A stretch of DNA of 64,000 bases from Chromobotia macracanthus (GCA_036877525.1 JAZGTH010000067.1:5460501-5524500), one strand, 5' to 3'; counted from the first letter of the stretch, positions 33,510 to 47,010 are shown. Program-made: numbers and translations. The notes: generated by a model from the sequence alone, not told the origin.

Positions 33510-34969
33510 GTGAGTAGCACATATGAAACTGTCCTATTTCTCCTTGCTTCTTAAAGTGAAACAAAGACACTGTACTTTTTATCATCCATATTGAATCAGT
33601 TGTGCGATGGATTTCTTTGATGTCTACAATGTGGTTTTCCTTTTGAGCTATTTTGTCCTTCAGTTTGGTTTAATTCCTTTTGATATTTTCTTTCTATCTG
33701 CTTACAACTTCCTTTCCAAAACCTAGTGAGCTTCCTACCTAGACAGCATTTTAAAACACTGTAAGCACACTTCCAACATGACAGGCTGTTCTGAACAATT
33801 GTCGAAGCTGTCTCAATTTACTTATTTTTCCTAGAGTTAGGGATTTTCAGCGACATGAGAGACCGTAACTGTTGGCAACGTGAAAAAGTTTACGCAAACT
33901 TTATGCAAATGAGCATGAAGTAATGACAGCTTCTTGCAACAGCACTGAGAGTCGCCGACCACCAGAACATTAATCGCTGTCGTGAGGTTCCTCATTTTGA
34001 GTGAATTCTAAGGCAGCATTGTTTAAAGAGGAGGCAATCCCAGAATGCATTGCAACAAGCTCAGTGGAAAGTTCATCTAGATGGATGATGAGAGTAATGC
34101 TGATTACTGGTGTATATACTGCTGGTTAAAAAGTGATTAAACACATGCCAGTCCAAATTAAAATATAATATTTTATTTTTTATAATTGTTTTGTCTGTAT
34201 ACTATGCATTTGTTGTGCTTGTCAGAGTATCACAATCAATAGGGAATCAATTCTCTAGTTTACTTCACATAAAGAGTGCACTGTACTGCCTAGGCAGAGC
34301 GTTCCAATACACAAGAAACTCACTAGTGTTGTACAGAGCTGATTTCGGTCACTCCTTTTGCTTGTTGTAAATTAGGATTAAACTTTGTGTTTACAGGTCA
34401 GATTGCCACACAGGAGCTAAAACTCTCCCAGTAGTCAGTTTACACACATGCACACACTGGCCTTACTCTCACTGTGACAATCAGATTGATACATGAAAAC
34501 ACAATCAGGCCACTAATGGAAATGGATAATGAAGTGCTTTGAATCAGCCTCATGTAGAGTGCATTCATGAGCATAACAATTTTAATTTCTTTATTTCATT
34601 AGCATGATACTTTGTCATAATTATATTGCATGTCATTTATATGCATTGAACTTACCAAATTGTGTCTAGCAGGAGGCCATGAGTTTGGCATGTGGGTGGT
34701 TTTTGCTGCCGGGCAGCGAAGCAAAGGTTTTCTTTATTTATGAAGCTAGAGCGACAGCTTTCTCACATCCTGAAGACCCACTTGACCTTGGCGGTCAGCT
34801 TCCTCTCACAGTCGGTTAGTAAAACAATCAGTCAGTCATTCAGTAACACAGTCAGATGGCCTGTCATTCTGTCAGTAATCCAGGAAATTAGCATTAGTCA
34901 ATTTCATCCCCTTTAGACATTAGAGTTCTCTGTGAGAGAAACAAACATGATTTTCTACTGTTTTGTGGG
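33510..34969. other. Noncoding stretch, nothing identified
   Basis: AT-rich unique sequence without repeats or gene-like frames worth noting. Confidence 0.45.
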
Positions 34970-35111
34970 ATGTTTTAAAAACACTACAGAATTAACTAAA
35001 TGTTTGAATAACGTTCTTACAACCAAGCAGTAACGTTAATGCAACGTCTAAAAAACTGGAAGCTTTGAACGTTCCTAGAAACGTTCTTACAACCTAAAAT
35101 TGTTAGTTGGG
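34970..35111 (-). mobile_element. AACGTT-rich MITE-like element, copy 4 (partial)
   Basis: AATAACGTTCTTACAACCAA, GCAACGTCTAAAAAACTGG, TTTGAACGTTCCTAG and AACCTAAAATTGTTAGTTGG follow the reverse-orientation order. The outer half with TTCCCTGTTAG is missing, and about 50 bases are deleted between the last two blocks. Confidence 0.7.
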
Positions 35112-36045
<934 letters not shown>

Positions 36046-36149
36046 ACACACAGATACCTGCTGATAGACAGGGAATGTCAAATGAATTCTTACAAGGAGT
36101 CACATTGCTGTGATACAACTCCTTACCTTCATAAAGCAAACGTGTAAAC

Positions 36150-36194
36150 TATGAGATTAGATTAATCATCACAAATGATTAATCTAATCTCATA
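36150..36194. repeat. Perfect palindrome, 20-bp arms, 5-base loop
   Basis: The left arm 36150-36169 (TATGAGATTAGATTAATCAT) and right arm 36175-36194 are exact complements around the loop CACAA. Each arm holds GATTAGATTAATC, two overlapping TAATC/GATTA homeodomain-type sites. Pairing stops sharply outside the arms. No target duplication is visible. Confidence 0.95.
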
Positions 36195-38140
36195 CAAAAG
36201 TGTCTCTGCAGACTAAATGTGATGTTAGCATGTGCTTCACAGGGAACAAACAACTCATTGGTCTGGACTTACACACAGTGATGATGATTGGTAATCTGCA
36301 GAAATGCATAAATGTAAATGCATGAATGTAAATTAGATTACCTAGTCTTAGGTAAGTCTAGTTTTGGAACTAGTCTTGTTTTCTTTTTATTTTGGCTGTG
36401 TATGTAAATAGACACATAAAACAATCTAAACAATCTCTAAAACAAAACGTCTTTGCAGTGTCATGGTGTTTCTAATGAAGCTTAAGAAGTCCAAAAGCAA
36501 GAAGTCTTGCTGGTTAAGCTAGTTAACTTCTAATAACTCTACACAGGCACACAACATGTTATGTTGGGTTAAGATAAAACAGTGTTTACTGATGTCTAAC
36601 AATGCTGGACTTTTCAGAAGGAAAATAGTTTTTCTCTTCTAGAGTAATTTAGAACTTTTTCCATTTTTTTAACTATCTTAACCAGTTTTGAAGAATTGTC
36701 TCTCCTTTGCTATTCTCTTCTTTCACTTTTTCATTCTTGCCTTTGGTAGAATAATGTAACTGTCATTCGTTAATCCATCTTATTATTCCTCCTTTTTCTC
36801 CTTTCACATTAAGTGTGAGGTGTCAAAACAAGGACAAAAGATGGCGGCCATATTTCTTTCAGATGTCGTGAGTTCATTTATGTGCTGACTGATTAGAGTG
36901 AATAATACGCATTTGCCGTCATTTAGAGTGAGAAAACAGTCTAGTATAATAGAGACTGCTTAATTTGTGCATGGCATGTGACGCTAACCTAATGGCTTAT
37001 TTTAAATGCGAGGGAGAAGATGTTTGAAGTAATACTGAACCTTCTTTGGCTGGAAGTCAGCATTTGGTTGTGCGCGCTAGGTGGTCTCGCTATAACTGAA
37101 ATAGCTTCAGTTGTGACTAATAAGGCTGATACAGTCGTTGCCCGACTAAACACGTCTATTTCACACTGTGAGCAATAGAAACAGAACGAACCAATCAAAT
37201 TAACATGAAAGTGAGACTGGATTATGTCGAAAACGGTGGCACATTTAAAATGCGCTTTAATTTGCATATTTCATTTCAGATTTTGTTTCTTCTGTTTGAG
37301 CAGTACCCCATCAACTCTTCGCTAAGATTGGACAAAGCAGGAATTGCTCAGCACACTTTCAGTACTAGAACTCTTCAGAACTTCTCAAAAGGATTTTGGT
37401 GTTCTAGTGTAGAAAATCTCCAGTAGAATTACAAACCTGGAGCCTTTAGACATTGACTGTTGGAGAACAAATGTGATGTTCAATCAAAATCAATGTCTCC
37501 ACTGGAGTTTCAGGATTCAGGGAGTGGATGAAACTTCTGCGGGACTCGACACAATTTATTGTGTTCAGAGGATGTGTTCAAATGTTCTAGCTCAGCTCTA
37601 CGACTGCTGTGTAGGTCGATAACTGTAGCGGCTTCTGCTGGCAGATTCTGACAGGGTGGTTTGGTCTTTGATTACAGAAGAATGAATTGACAGATTCAGT
37701 AAACGTGTGTAGAGTTTGCAGGTGGTACCCAATGACAGATGTGTAAAGTAAAATGTCCTGAATCTTTGCTTTGTCATGTTTTGCTTCATTTAGATTTATT
37801 GTTACTTTATTGTTACTTTGTGTAAAACTCAAATTGTGTTTTTGTTTCAGAGCAACTCAGAATAACTCAAAATCAAGGCTGTAACAATAATTCAAAGTTT
37901 TGTTATGAACCTGATTTTGTGTCTGTTTAAAGCAAGCAATACTGTTTTATTAAGTCTATACAAGCACCGAACAGAAGGAAATACAAAATAAGAGACATAG
38001 ATGTTTGATGTTGTAAAATTGCAGGTGGAGGTGAGAAAAGGGCAAGAAAAATTGTAAAGAAAATTGCTCACAACCTATACATCCTCAGTTAATAATATCT
38101 GAAAAAAGAAACACAATCTTGCTACCTACTGATGGTTTCT
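36195..38140. other. Noncoding stretch, no gene seen
   Basis: 36301-36340 has ATGTAAATGCATGAATGTAA units like the tail of some fish SINEs. The remainder shows no repeats. Short frames overlap on both strands near 36989-37832 with no domain. Confidence 0.45.
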
Positions 38141-38250
38141 GATGGTTCCCAAAATGTTGTACTATTGTTACTGCAAGAATGTTTTTGATAACTTTGAAAG
38201 ATCTTTTAGAGAACATTAGCCAACGTTCTGAAAATGTTTCCTGTTAGCTG
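38141..38250 (+). mobile_element. AACGTT-rich MITE-like element, copy 5 (3' part)
   Basis: TTGTTACTGCAAGAATGTTT, TTTAGAGAACATTAGCCAAC and GTTTCCTGTTAGCTG are the right-hand third of the family in plus orientation. Confidence 0.7.
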
Positions 38251-38919
38251 AGATCTGAACTTAAAATCCAATTCTCTGTTTGCTGGTTTTGGTTCTGCCA
38301 AAAACAATCAAATCAATTTGGGACAGCATCATTGTATTAGATTGCCACAGAACCAGCTCTGTCATCTAAAGTGTTAAGCAGTTCGATCAAAGGTCAATTT
38401 GGCCACTAACAGCACGCTTAGCTTTTCTCTCAGAGGTGGCAATTTAGACTGAAGTTCATTCTGAAATGACAAGTGATATGAAGAAGCCACAGCAGGGCAG
38501 CAGTTCTCTGTATTAAAGGAGTATTTATCTTGTGGTCCTGCACTCATTCAGTGGTCTGAATCTGTGGCTTAAATTATGTTTAGAGTCCTGGTTGTGCCAG
38601 ACATACAGGTTTCAAATCCTCCACACCGAAGATCATGAGCTACTCATTGTGAGGACGACACAACAGCTCAAATTCTATGGCTGCATCCAGTTTCTCTTCA
38701 AAGTGATAGACACTCTTTAGAACCAGGTCAGGGGAGGGTTATCTTTAGAAGTTGTGTTGGATGTGATTTGTGTGATTTCTTCTTTTGTGAGTAAAAAGCT
38801 GCGGCACCAGGAGAAGAGCATTTATGTAAATGCACAGTAAGTGCCAAGTGCATGCTACAACACTGAAGCCTGTTGTCTTATGTGCAAATCTCACAGTTTT
38901 TGTTTTGTCTCCTGTTGGT
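38251..38919. other. Noncoding stretch, nothing identified
   Basis: Unique sequence between an AACGTT fragment and a SINE head. Confidence 0.45.
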
Positions 38920-39010
38920 ATTCCTGTAGCTCAACTGGTAGAGCACTGTGGTTAATCGCGCAAAGGTCATGGGTTTGAGTCAGGGAATGCGCATACTGAC
39001 AAACAAATAC
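38920..39010 (+). mobile_element. tRNA-derived SINE head, truncated
   Basis: A box TAGCTCAACTGG (38927-38938) and B box GGTTTGAGTCA (38972-38982) lie 33 bases apart, tRNA-like spacing. No tRNA acceptor stem can be formed, so it is not a functional tRNA gene. The 46023 element begins with the same CCTGTAGCTCA. Confidence 0.7.
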
Positions 39011-39791
39011 TGAAACCTTTTTCTGTCTGAATGTGGTAAATTCGTTTTTAAAAATGCACATATAGAAACCTCATGTCAGGACAGTGCACACCCCTGACAA
39101 CTAGTTTGAAGTCTGTCATGGTTAGTTGTTGTGGTTAGTTGTCGTGTATGGGTGCATGCTGTGAGCCGGTTACAATCTGGGGCTTTTTGTTGTAGACTAG
39201 TCACAGGGTTTAAACATCAAAATGTGAGGTCTGTCTTGTAGTGTAAGCTTAGCTTGAAGATATCCTAGCTCAAAGGACAGATAAAACCTTCTAAAGACAT
39301 CACTCTGAGTATTTCTCCACAAAGCTTGTGTCCTTAAGACCTTGTTTCATGTAAAGCAGTATCTGAGATTTGTCAAATAACTTGCTTTTATATTAGACAA
39401 GCTTTAGGACTTAAAATGGATGTTAATTTTTCCACAACAGTGTTGTAGAGTTGAGCGTAGATCAAGACTCATCAGTAAACATTAAAAGTCTTCTGAGCAT
39501 TGTCGCATTTATATGATGCAGTGTAACTTAACTGATCTGCTCTGGCATTGCTCTGGTTTCTGTACGTTTCACCATCCCAAAAAGTTCACCTCAGAAACTT
39601 AATCAAAGTTCCCGGATCAGAGTGAGTAGTCTGTTATTAGAAATCTGTAACCAGAAGGCATGTTTAAGCATTATAAGGGACAAGCCTTGAACTATCACCA
39701 TTGTGCCCTTGAGCAAAACCTCAGGTACAGTAGCTCCGGCAAACTGTAATAAGGCCACATATCTGTGATTACGCTGTTAAAATACCAGACA
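39011..39791. other. Noncoding stretch, nothing identified
   Basis: No gene-like features or recognised repeats. Confidence 0.45.
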
Positions 39792-40053
39792 TTAAAGCTG
39801 CAATCTGTAACTTCATTGGGTTTAAAATGAACAAATACCAGTTAATGACAGATCAGTGTTACCCCGATTCACAATGGTAAGTTTATAATAATGATTTTTA
39901 AAAGTTGAGCTATCGGGTCCGATTTCCTGGGAAATGTCAGTCTGGCAATTTGATTTCAACATGCATAATGGAAAGTACATAAAGTAATTTGCAATTTTAT
40001 GTTTCAAACAGATATGGTGGTAAAAGGGTGAAAGTTACAGATTAGAGCTTTAA
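39792..40053. mobile_element. TTAA-flanked MITE (ATCTGTAACTT ends), 262 bp
   Basis: TTAA at 39792-39795 and 40050-40053 encloses inverted ends AGCTGCAATCTGTAACTTC and, from the other side, AGCTCTAATCTGTAACTTT, identical at 17 of 19 positions. The interior includes CCCCGATTCACAATGGTAAG and GGGTCCGATTTCCTGGG. It resembles a common cyprinid non-autonomous element and has no coding capacity. Confidence 0.85.
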
Positions 40054-41645
40054 AAAAGTTTTAGACTTTTCTCTTACTTACATAAACTCAGATAGCATTA
40101 ATTTGATGTACAATAGAAGTTGGGACTGGAGACACCTGCATTGTTATTAAATGTGGTCTAATTTTGACAGCATTCTGTTTTGGAGCACACTGAGTGGTGA
40201 ATGTTTAGCTGGTTAATGTGATCTTGTTTGTCCTACAGGTAGATACTGTAACTACACCATCTGGACTCCAAGAATCTCTCCATCAACCCTTCAAAAGTTA
40301 CTGTATTCTGATGAAACAGAGTTTTCGCCAGCCACTTATACTTCATTTTATTATTGTTGATCTTTAGCCAAATTTTAAGGGCTCTTTTTACAGTATGTAC
40401 AATGAACTTAAACAGTATTTTTCCTGTTCTGTTGCTTTTTAATCTCACATATAGATAAAATACATTTCCAGTTGAAGTTATATCGAATGGCAGGTTTCAA
40501 ATCAAATACTTCCAGGGACTTTTGCTGCTAAACAGCTGCCATTGAGATGAATGAGCAGGCGGATAGAGAGTTTTCTCCAGGTACTGTAGACACACACACA
40601 GAGAAGATACTTTCATTTCCTTCAGCGTACCGTCACGTCTCATACACCGATGAGCGATGAATATTTGTGCATGGAGGTGTGTGTCTGACGATGAACGAGG
40701 CAGAGAGATTTTGTGTGTGTTCTGTCATGTTGTCAACTCTATCTGTCCTTTCACACAGACAGACTGAGACACACTGAATATTATGAAAGGATAGTGCGTC
40801 ATTCTTCACTGATTTCTGCCTCTAGTTTCCTCTCTCAACACCGTGTCTCTTTGCCATTTTCATGCTCTGTCTGATGTGCACCCACTCATTTTATGTATCA
40901 TATTCCCATCTCTCTCTCCCTCTCCCTCTCTCCATCAGTCATCAAGGTTTTAATAAGCGCCCCACTTTTTCTACAATTATTCGTCCACTTCCTTTCATAG
41001 ACCTTTTCTCTATATATAGAGAGAAAGGTCAAATGACATGTCGTTTAATAGCTTAAGATCAGTTATGTAATTGTAATGGTGATTGCTTGTTAACTTTGTA
41101 GTATAAGGGAATGCAGCCAGAGACAGTAAAAAGGTTAGAGGTCAGCCTCTGTACCAATCAGCTTCCTTTTATTAACATAATTGTTGTTCTTTTGTTGTAA
41201 ATTCCTCTCTGATGGGTAGATGTTTAGGTAAGTAATGGACAAAAAAATAGGCAAACAGTATACTGTAAAAACATTTTTGTGATCAATAAGTCATGACAAC
41301 ATGTGTTTACGTCACTTTAATCAGAACATTAAGCAATTTTAACTTTTTTGTTACAATCAACAGTCAAAATTTACAACAATGTATTGATCAAACTAATGTG
41401 ACTTAATATGTATATTAGGCCACAACACTTGCTCATGTGTAGCTCTTGTTAGTTTGAACTGGAGAGGAGCAGCACAGTTTTTGTTTGATATCTTCCTGTG
41501 ATATCCTCCTTGAACGATGCAATTCTTAACAGGAAATGCCAAAGATGATTACCCATGAGCATGTGATCATGAGTTTTTTGTATACAAAACTTCCTTAACC
41601 TGACAATGGGGACTGTTTAACCACAGTGACCAAATATGATTCCTC
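40054..41645. other. Noncoding stretch with an imperfect hairpin at 41001
   Basis: TCTCTATATATAGAGA (41007-41022) is a perfect 16-bp palindrome extended by CCTTT and AAAGG past a one-base bulge. A CTCTCTCCC patch lies near 40905. No gene seen. Confidence 0.5.
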
Positions 41646-41969
41646 CCCAACTAACAATTTTAGGTTGAAAGAACATTTCTCCAATGTTTCTATTAAGTAA
41701 CTAAAATGTTAAAAATATTATTTTGAACATTTTCGGAACGTTCAAAACATCCAGCTTTTTATATTTATAATTATATATTTATAATTCTGTATTTTTAAAA
41801 CGTTCATTTTTTTACATTTTTAAAATGTTCCACTAACAATTTGAGAATAAAGTTTGTGATGTATAAGATATATAACATTAAAGAACATTCAAATAATGTT
41901 ACTGCAATAACTTTGAGAGAACTTGTAGACAACATTAGCAAATGTTCTGGGAATGTTCCCTGCTAGCTG
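41646..41969 (+). mobile_element. AACGTT-rich MITE-like element, copy 6 (full length)
   Basis: Left end CCCAACTAACAATTTTAGG, right end GTTCCCTGCTAGCTG. All internal blocks are present: TTTCTATTAAGTAAC, GGAACGTTCAAAACATCC, TGTTCCACTAACAATTTGAG and ACATTAGCAAATGTTCTGGG. There is extra TATTTATAATTA repetition near 41760-41785 in place of the ATTGCTTGG block. Confidence 0.8.
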
Positions 41970-42630
41970 TTTCCACATTGTTCAGATGTGCAAAACCCAA
42001 TCAAAGCTCAAATCTGTGGCTTTCAGCTGTCACTAAGAGCAGTTTTATATTTTCAACCCGTTTTGTCTTATTTCTTATGTGCAATTAGCATGGTCTCCTG
42101 TGTCACTGTATCTTTGTTTATTTGTATACTGTAATTACTAGCAAGCAAGCGTCAGCATAAGACATTAGCTAACTTCTGTACACTTGGTTAGCTGTTTGAA
42201 AAGTTGTTTGCATAAACACCCTTAGACGCATAAGTATTCCACCAAGTAAGGAACGTTCTCAAGATCAAGTTGTTCTGGATCCTGTCCCATTGTCTCTTTT
42301 ATCCCCTCTAGTGGTCATTGATGTCTCTCTACAGGTGTAGGTTGAGGTGTGTTGTGCTCACATTCAGACTCCAAAATCTACACTCACCAAGTCCCTAAAG
42401 CAAGGAAAGTTTGGCTCTTGTGAGTAAGTAAAACTGGGTTAATCACCAGCTGGCCAGTAAGTTTGGTAAAAGCTGCGCAATACATTGTTTAAAAAAAATT
42501 GTCTGACCCGTGATGACTTAAATCTCGGACATACAAAACATCAGCTGAAGGAAACATCTGCCATAAAGTGCACAAAGGGAATTTTTTCCTTCAGAACTCA
42601 TGACACATACCTGGAATGGTCTTTACATTA
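41970..42630. other. Noncoding stretch, nothing identified
   Basis: Unique AT-rich sequence. Confidence 0.4.
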
Positions 42631-42941
42631 CAGGACAATTTTTGTTATGCTGGTTGGAAGTCTCTTCACATCCTGATAGCAATCACTAAGTAATATAGTC
42701 TAAATATATTTATATATTTCTATATCTTCTGTGGAAGGCGCAGGACCATAAATCTTCATCCAATCATTGCATTAGATCCGAATGCAATGATAGTATGCCC
42801 TACTGGCCCATCAAACTATATTACCATAATGTACCTCTATGCACTATTGGAGGAGGCGTGGCTTTGGAGAGCACTCTGAAGGGAGGGTGGAATCTTATGC
42901 TTTTAAAGCTAGCTTTGCCAAAATTGCCTACCTTACTTTAA
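42631..42941 (+). mobile_element. TTAA-type hairpin element, copy B
   Basis: Collinear with the reverse complement of 55442-55821: ATTTTTGTTATGCTGGTTGG, TCTCTTCACATCCTGA, the stem-loop, GGAGGAGGCGTGGCTTTGG, GAAGGGAGGGTGGAATCTTA and an end at CTTTAA (TTAA 42938-42941). The stem is ATCATTGCATT (42763-42773) with AATGCAATGAT (42781-42791), exact over 11 bp. The 5' TTAA end is not preserved, and the segment TGCTATTGCTAGCC of the complete copy is deleted. Confidence 0.75.
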
Positions 42942-45900
42942 TGCCTCCAAAACTACAATGTGAACAATAAAATCACGTGTCTTCCTGTTCTTTGAAGGTA
43001 CTATTTTACCTGTGAATCTAACAATATCCTATTATGTTTATCACAGGTTTGCAATAAACATAGCTGTTGATTTCCTTTGTCATAAAGGCAAAGTATGCTT
43101 CATCCTTGGAATACATAAAATTACAGTTTGGTTTTCAGATAAAATGTTTATTTCGCCAATAGTTTTCTCATTTCATCTGCGATTGCTGAAGTATGTCGCA
43201 AAATGTTGATTTTGGACCCTTGTCAAATGGATTAAGACACTTGTACGGTTGCTGTAGCTACAGTGTAGTAGACTCAAGCTTGGCACACTAGGGATTGACA
43301 GTAAATGTCTGATGTAGCCTTTGTAGGGAAAGACAGTTAGTGCAGGTGTCTCTATATGCTTATAAGAGACAGCCGTGTATATGTGAGAGTACAGTGTGAT
43401 AAAGGGCTGTGAATTATTTAGCTTGATGCACACTCCACTGTGGTTTAGTTTGAACACCCTGTCTGTTGAAAACCATGAAGGATTGTGATTCTGTTTTCTG
43501 TCTCATGTTCTTATTCAGTGCTAGTAAACACAATAGATGGAAGCAACACATGCAATTTTTATTGATACCTGGCATTAGTTGAACGCATTGCAACTTTTTA
43601 GTCTTTCAATTGAAATATTCAGTCTACTAGTAAAATGAGTTAAGTGTTTTTTTCAATAAATGTTTTTCATTGTTTTTAGACTAGCACTGCAAGTAGATGT
43701 TTAATAGACAGTCTGACTCTAATTTGTCTCAGCCATCGTGATGCTGACCCTTCCTGCTGCACAGGAAGTCAAATGCAGGGAAGTACCTGGGCTAGCCCGC
43801 ATTCTCCTGCCACTAAACTGTTATTTATAGTGTGGACCATGCTAAAAAGAACAGATGGTAAGCATGATCCTATTAGCACCATTACTGTACTCGGGCTGTG
43901 CTCTAGACTTAAGACTCAAGCACTGTACTCTGAAATACTGACTCTCTTAGTAGTTAGTTTATCTTGGTACACTTACATCGACACTTAGAGTCCCACAGCA
44001 GGTATGTGAATCATTCTTTCGCATTCTTTCACATGCAGACCCAACAGAAATGTGTAGTTTTAGTGTGTGTTGTGCCGTCTGAGCATTCATGCATTTTGTT
44101 GCACCTTGCAGGTGTGTTGTGTAAATGCCTGCGTGTGTACGGCTCCATGCATGCATGTTTATTGAAATTAATTAAACTGTTTTGGTGTTTAGTGGAGCGT
44201 CTTTCACTTGTGACTAATAAGGAAAACAGCCAATTAAAAACACTCCCCCTATTTTAGCTGCTTAATCTGTTTCTGAGTGCACTGTGCTTTCTGTGTGCAC
44301 AACTTGAAGGCATGATGAACAGAACCGTAATTTAAGACCTACTGATGACGTTTAATGAGGGTAAAAGACTTAGATGTCTAAAAAAGTCATAGATGATCTG
44401 TGGGCCGCATTCACACTGTCAGCTTTTATGACCGACAACCATATTTATTTACAGGTGTCAGTTTCGAAATCAACCGCAACTGAAGTCAAGCCTGTATTAC
44501 ATTCCCATGTGACGCTGGTAACCGTAGTGATGGACATGAATATCAAAGACGCTGTTGCACTGTGGTGCTTAAAAAACACCTGTAGAATGTCACACTATAG
44601 TGTACATTTGTAGTGTTAGAAGACGGACTCTGCATGAAGCACGAAGCGCCACAGTTTGCCATTATCTTTGTGCATTTCATCAACACAGTGACAGAGAGTG
44701 ACGTGTGATGTGACAGACAACTCATTTTCCACTACGGTTCCAGTTACACAGCAGGATTTTGCTGTGTAACTGCAAAATGCTTTTTTTTTGCTTTTAACTC
44801 CTCCCACACACATTATGTAGAGCCCAATTGTCACAGTCCAGTTCATTCCTAATGATTCAAATCAGAAGTCCCGCCCTGCATTTTTTTTCTCATTGAGTAT
44901 TCTGCTTAACTCAAAAATGGTCACTTTACTGAAAGATAAATGGTTGTTTTATGTTGACTTTTAAGAAATTCTGTATACAGTAATATTTGTATCCACGTGC
45001 ATTGATTTTGTTCATTTAGAATTTAAATTATGGATAGCAAGACTACTTAAAATCTACTAAAGTCAGTGAGTTGAGTTAATGTGTGTTTCCCTAGTTAACC
45101 AATCAATATTAAGGAAGCTTGGCATAGTTTGGCTGGTTAAAGGTTGTATTTAATAGAAACCATTAATGCACATTTCTTAGGGATATGTGGATGCTATTAT
45201 CCTCCATAGGATTGAGCTAAAATAAACTAGTTATACTAGTCAAAATAGGTTAAACTGGATAAAGTAGTCCACTTGTGACCTCACTAATCAACCAGCCAGT
45301 TTTTAAACAGCTGGTCTACTAGTTGACCATCCTGACCCATTTGTATTTTAAGGTTTGGATTTTACTGTAGTTAGTTATAAAGGATAAATGATTTTGACTG
45401 GAGATTTATGGTGGCAAGTGTTGTACAGCACAAATGTTCTCTGAAATGGTTTCTGCATTCATTATCAGTTCACATCAAACCGGGATTCAAACACTTGCAG
45501 TCCTTCTGTCAAGTTTCAGACATTATTAATTGATAAACGGTTCTTCCGAAGCATCTAAATTGGTTGCCATGGGAAAGTTTGTATGTCACTGATGTCTATG
45601 TATTAAACTGGAGAGAAAGGGCATTAAATGGGGCAAGACATCGTTCTGTGGCGAAACGGCACTGCGTCACACCAGCCTCGGCAGCCCTCTCTAACAAGCT
45701 GTCGCCATGGTGATGCCATGGGACACATCAGGCAAACATGACCTACTTCACCACCTCTGACTTTGACTGATGAAGGCCACATGAGTGTGATGGTCATTGG
45801 TCAGGAGACAATCAATCACAGATGAGCCCTTATCTCAGGAAGTGCATTTCATACATTCAGTAATTTTTAAATAATTGATAACAAAAAGAAGTATTCCATG

Positions 45901-46022
45901 ATTTATAACATGTTTCTTAACCGAACCTTATCAGTGACTAACTAACTCATTTACTGACTTATTCTAACATATTTATTTTGTTGGTTGTGCTGCTAGTCTA
46001 ACAATGTCATGAACATTAATAT
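42942..46022. other. Noncoding stretch, no gene seen
   Basis: 44741-44772 holds a perfect 13-bp inverted repeat (separate entry). 45225-45350 (CCAGCCAGTTTTTAAACAGC, TGGTCTACTAGTTGACCATC) resembles the AGCTGGT-type dispersed repeat of cyprinids. 45640-45760 is unique and GC-richer, with CTGTCGCCATGGTGATGCC, a partial X-box. Frames of 60-97 codons overlap on both strands around 43.9-44.8 kb without domains. Confidence 0.4.
44741..44772. repeat. Perfect 13-bp inverted repeat, 6-base loop
   Basis: CAGTTACACAGCA and TGCTGTGTAACTG pair exactly around GGATTT. No T-run follows, so it does not look like a terminator. A microRNA-sized hairpin would need longer arms. Confidence 0.9.
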
Positions 46023-46158
46023 GTTCCTGTAGCTCAGATGGTAGAGTGTTGCATTAGCAGTGCAAAGGTTGTGGGTTGGATTCCCAGGATACATGTACTG
46101 ATAGAAAAATGCTTTACATTGTAAGTTGCTTTGGATAGAAGCATCTGCCAAATGCTTA
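46023..46158 (+). mobile_element. tRNA-derived SINE with GCTTTGGATAGAAGC tail
   Basis: A box TAGCTCAGATGG (46030-46041), B box GGTTGGATTCC (46074-46084), then GTAAGTTGCTTTGGATAGAA and GCATCTGCCAAATGCTTA. This tail is widely shared among fish SINEs and partner LINEs. The element is short and complete-looking, ending near TACAGTAATA. Confidence 0.85.
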
Positions 46159-46887
46159 GTTACAGTAATACATAAACCTTTAATTTAAAAATTACTTTTG
46201 GATATTGAATTTCTAGTTAGAGTGTTTTTTTTGGTGAGTCTGTTACAATGCTTTGTTCTCTATGAAGTTTACATACGATGCTTCCTTAAAGTTTGGCCAA
46301 AATTTTATTGTTGTAATGTTTCCACTTTCACATGAAAAACTCATCTATGATGCAATAAGGTGAGTGTAGGTGCCTTTTAAAGAAGCTGTTATGTGTTTAA
46401 TAGTTTTTAGTTATTTATACCATAAAGCATAACGTCTATAATTCTCTCATAATTATAGTATTCTTCATCCTCTGTTTTTTCTGGATGCTAGTTGGAAAAG
46501 AGCAAACGGCTTGCCTGTTCAATTGTCTGAATTATTACTAATAAATGGAATAGAAATGAATTGATTGGGTTTATCCCACTGAAGCTGTAAATGGTCTTTC
46601 TGCTGTTTTAGACATGAATGAATGCATAGCTCTGTAAGCACATTCGAACTGAGAGATTGCAGTCTCTATCTCTCTCTCACTCTCTCTCTCAGTCTACACA
46701 AAATTCCAGCAGCATGACACACAGCAGCTCTCTCTCTTCTCTTTGTCTCTCATTCTTGGCCTGTTTGGATTAAGAGCCACTTTATAATGGAGGCCATTAC
46801 CAGTGATATTACATCAATCCATCTGAACATAACCGAATGACGTTTACATTAAATAATTGTACAAAACCTGCCTATAATAATATCTAC
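46159..46887. other. Noncoding stretch with a CT-rich patch
   Basis: CTCTCTCTCACTCTCTCTCT lies around 46670-46695, with TCTCTCTTCTCTTTGTCTC near 46730. No other feature. Confidence 0.5.
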
Positions 46888-47010
46888 ACACACACATACA
46901 CACACACACACACACTTATATATACATATGCTTTATATGTATATTTCATATGTATATATGTGTGTAGCCTATATATAACTATATACATCATTATATATAA
47001 TATATAATTA
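46888..47010 (+). repeat. CA run followed by TATA/CATATG-rich tract
   Basis: A CA run at 46888-46915 passes into TATATACATATG, ATATGTATATTTCATATG and ATTATATATAATATATAATT. The composite is low-complexity and likely easily melted. Confidence 0.85.

Noticed and set aside
36150..36194. microRNA precursor
   Set aside because: Arms of 20 bp with a 5-base loop are too short and too perfect for a typical pre-miRNA of 60-80 bases, and the sequence matches none I recognise.
38920..39010. tRNA gene
   Set aside because: A and B boxes are present, but the acceptor stem and anticodon arm cannot be formed; the same head begins the 46023 SINE. That copy is rejected as a tRNA gene for the same reason.
40221..40330. 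Exon after the acceptor-like TTTGTCCTACAG
   Set aside because: No donor site follows within a reasonable distance and no conserved peptide is recognisable.
45690..45720. Second X-box at CTGTCGCCATGGTGATGCC
   Set aside because: Only one half-site is good; partial matches also occur at 33276, 45563 and 61168, so single half-sites are not informative.
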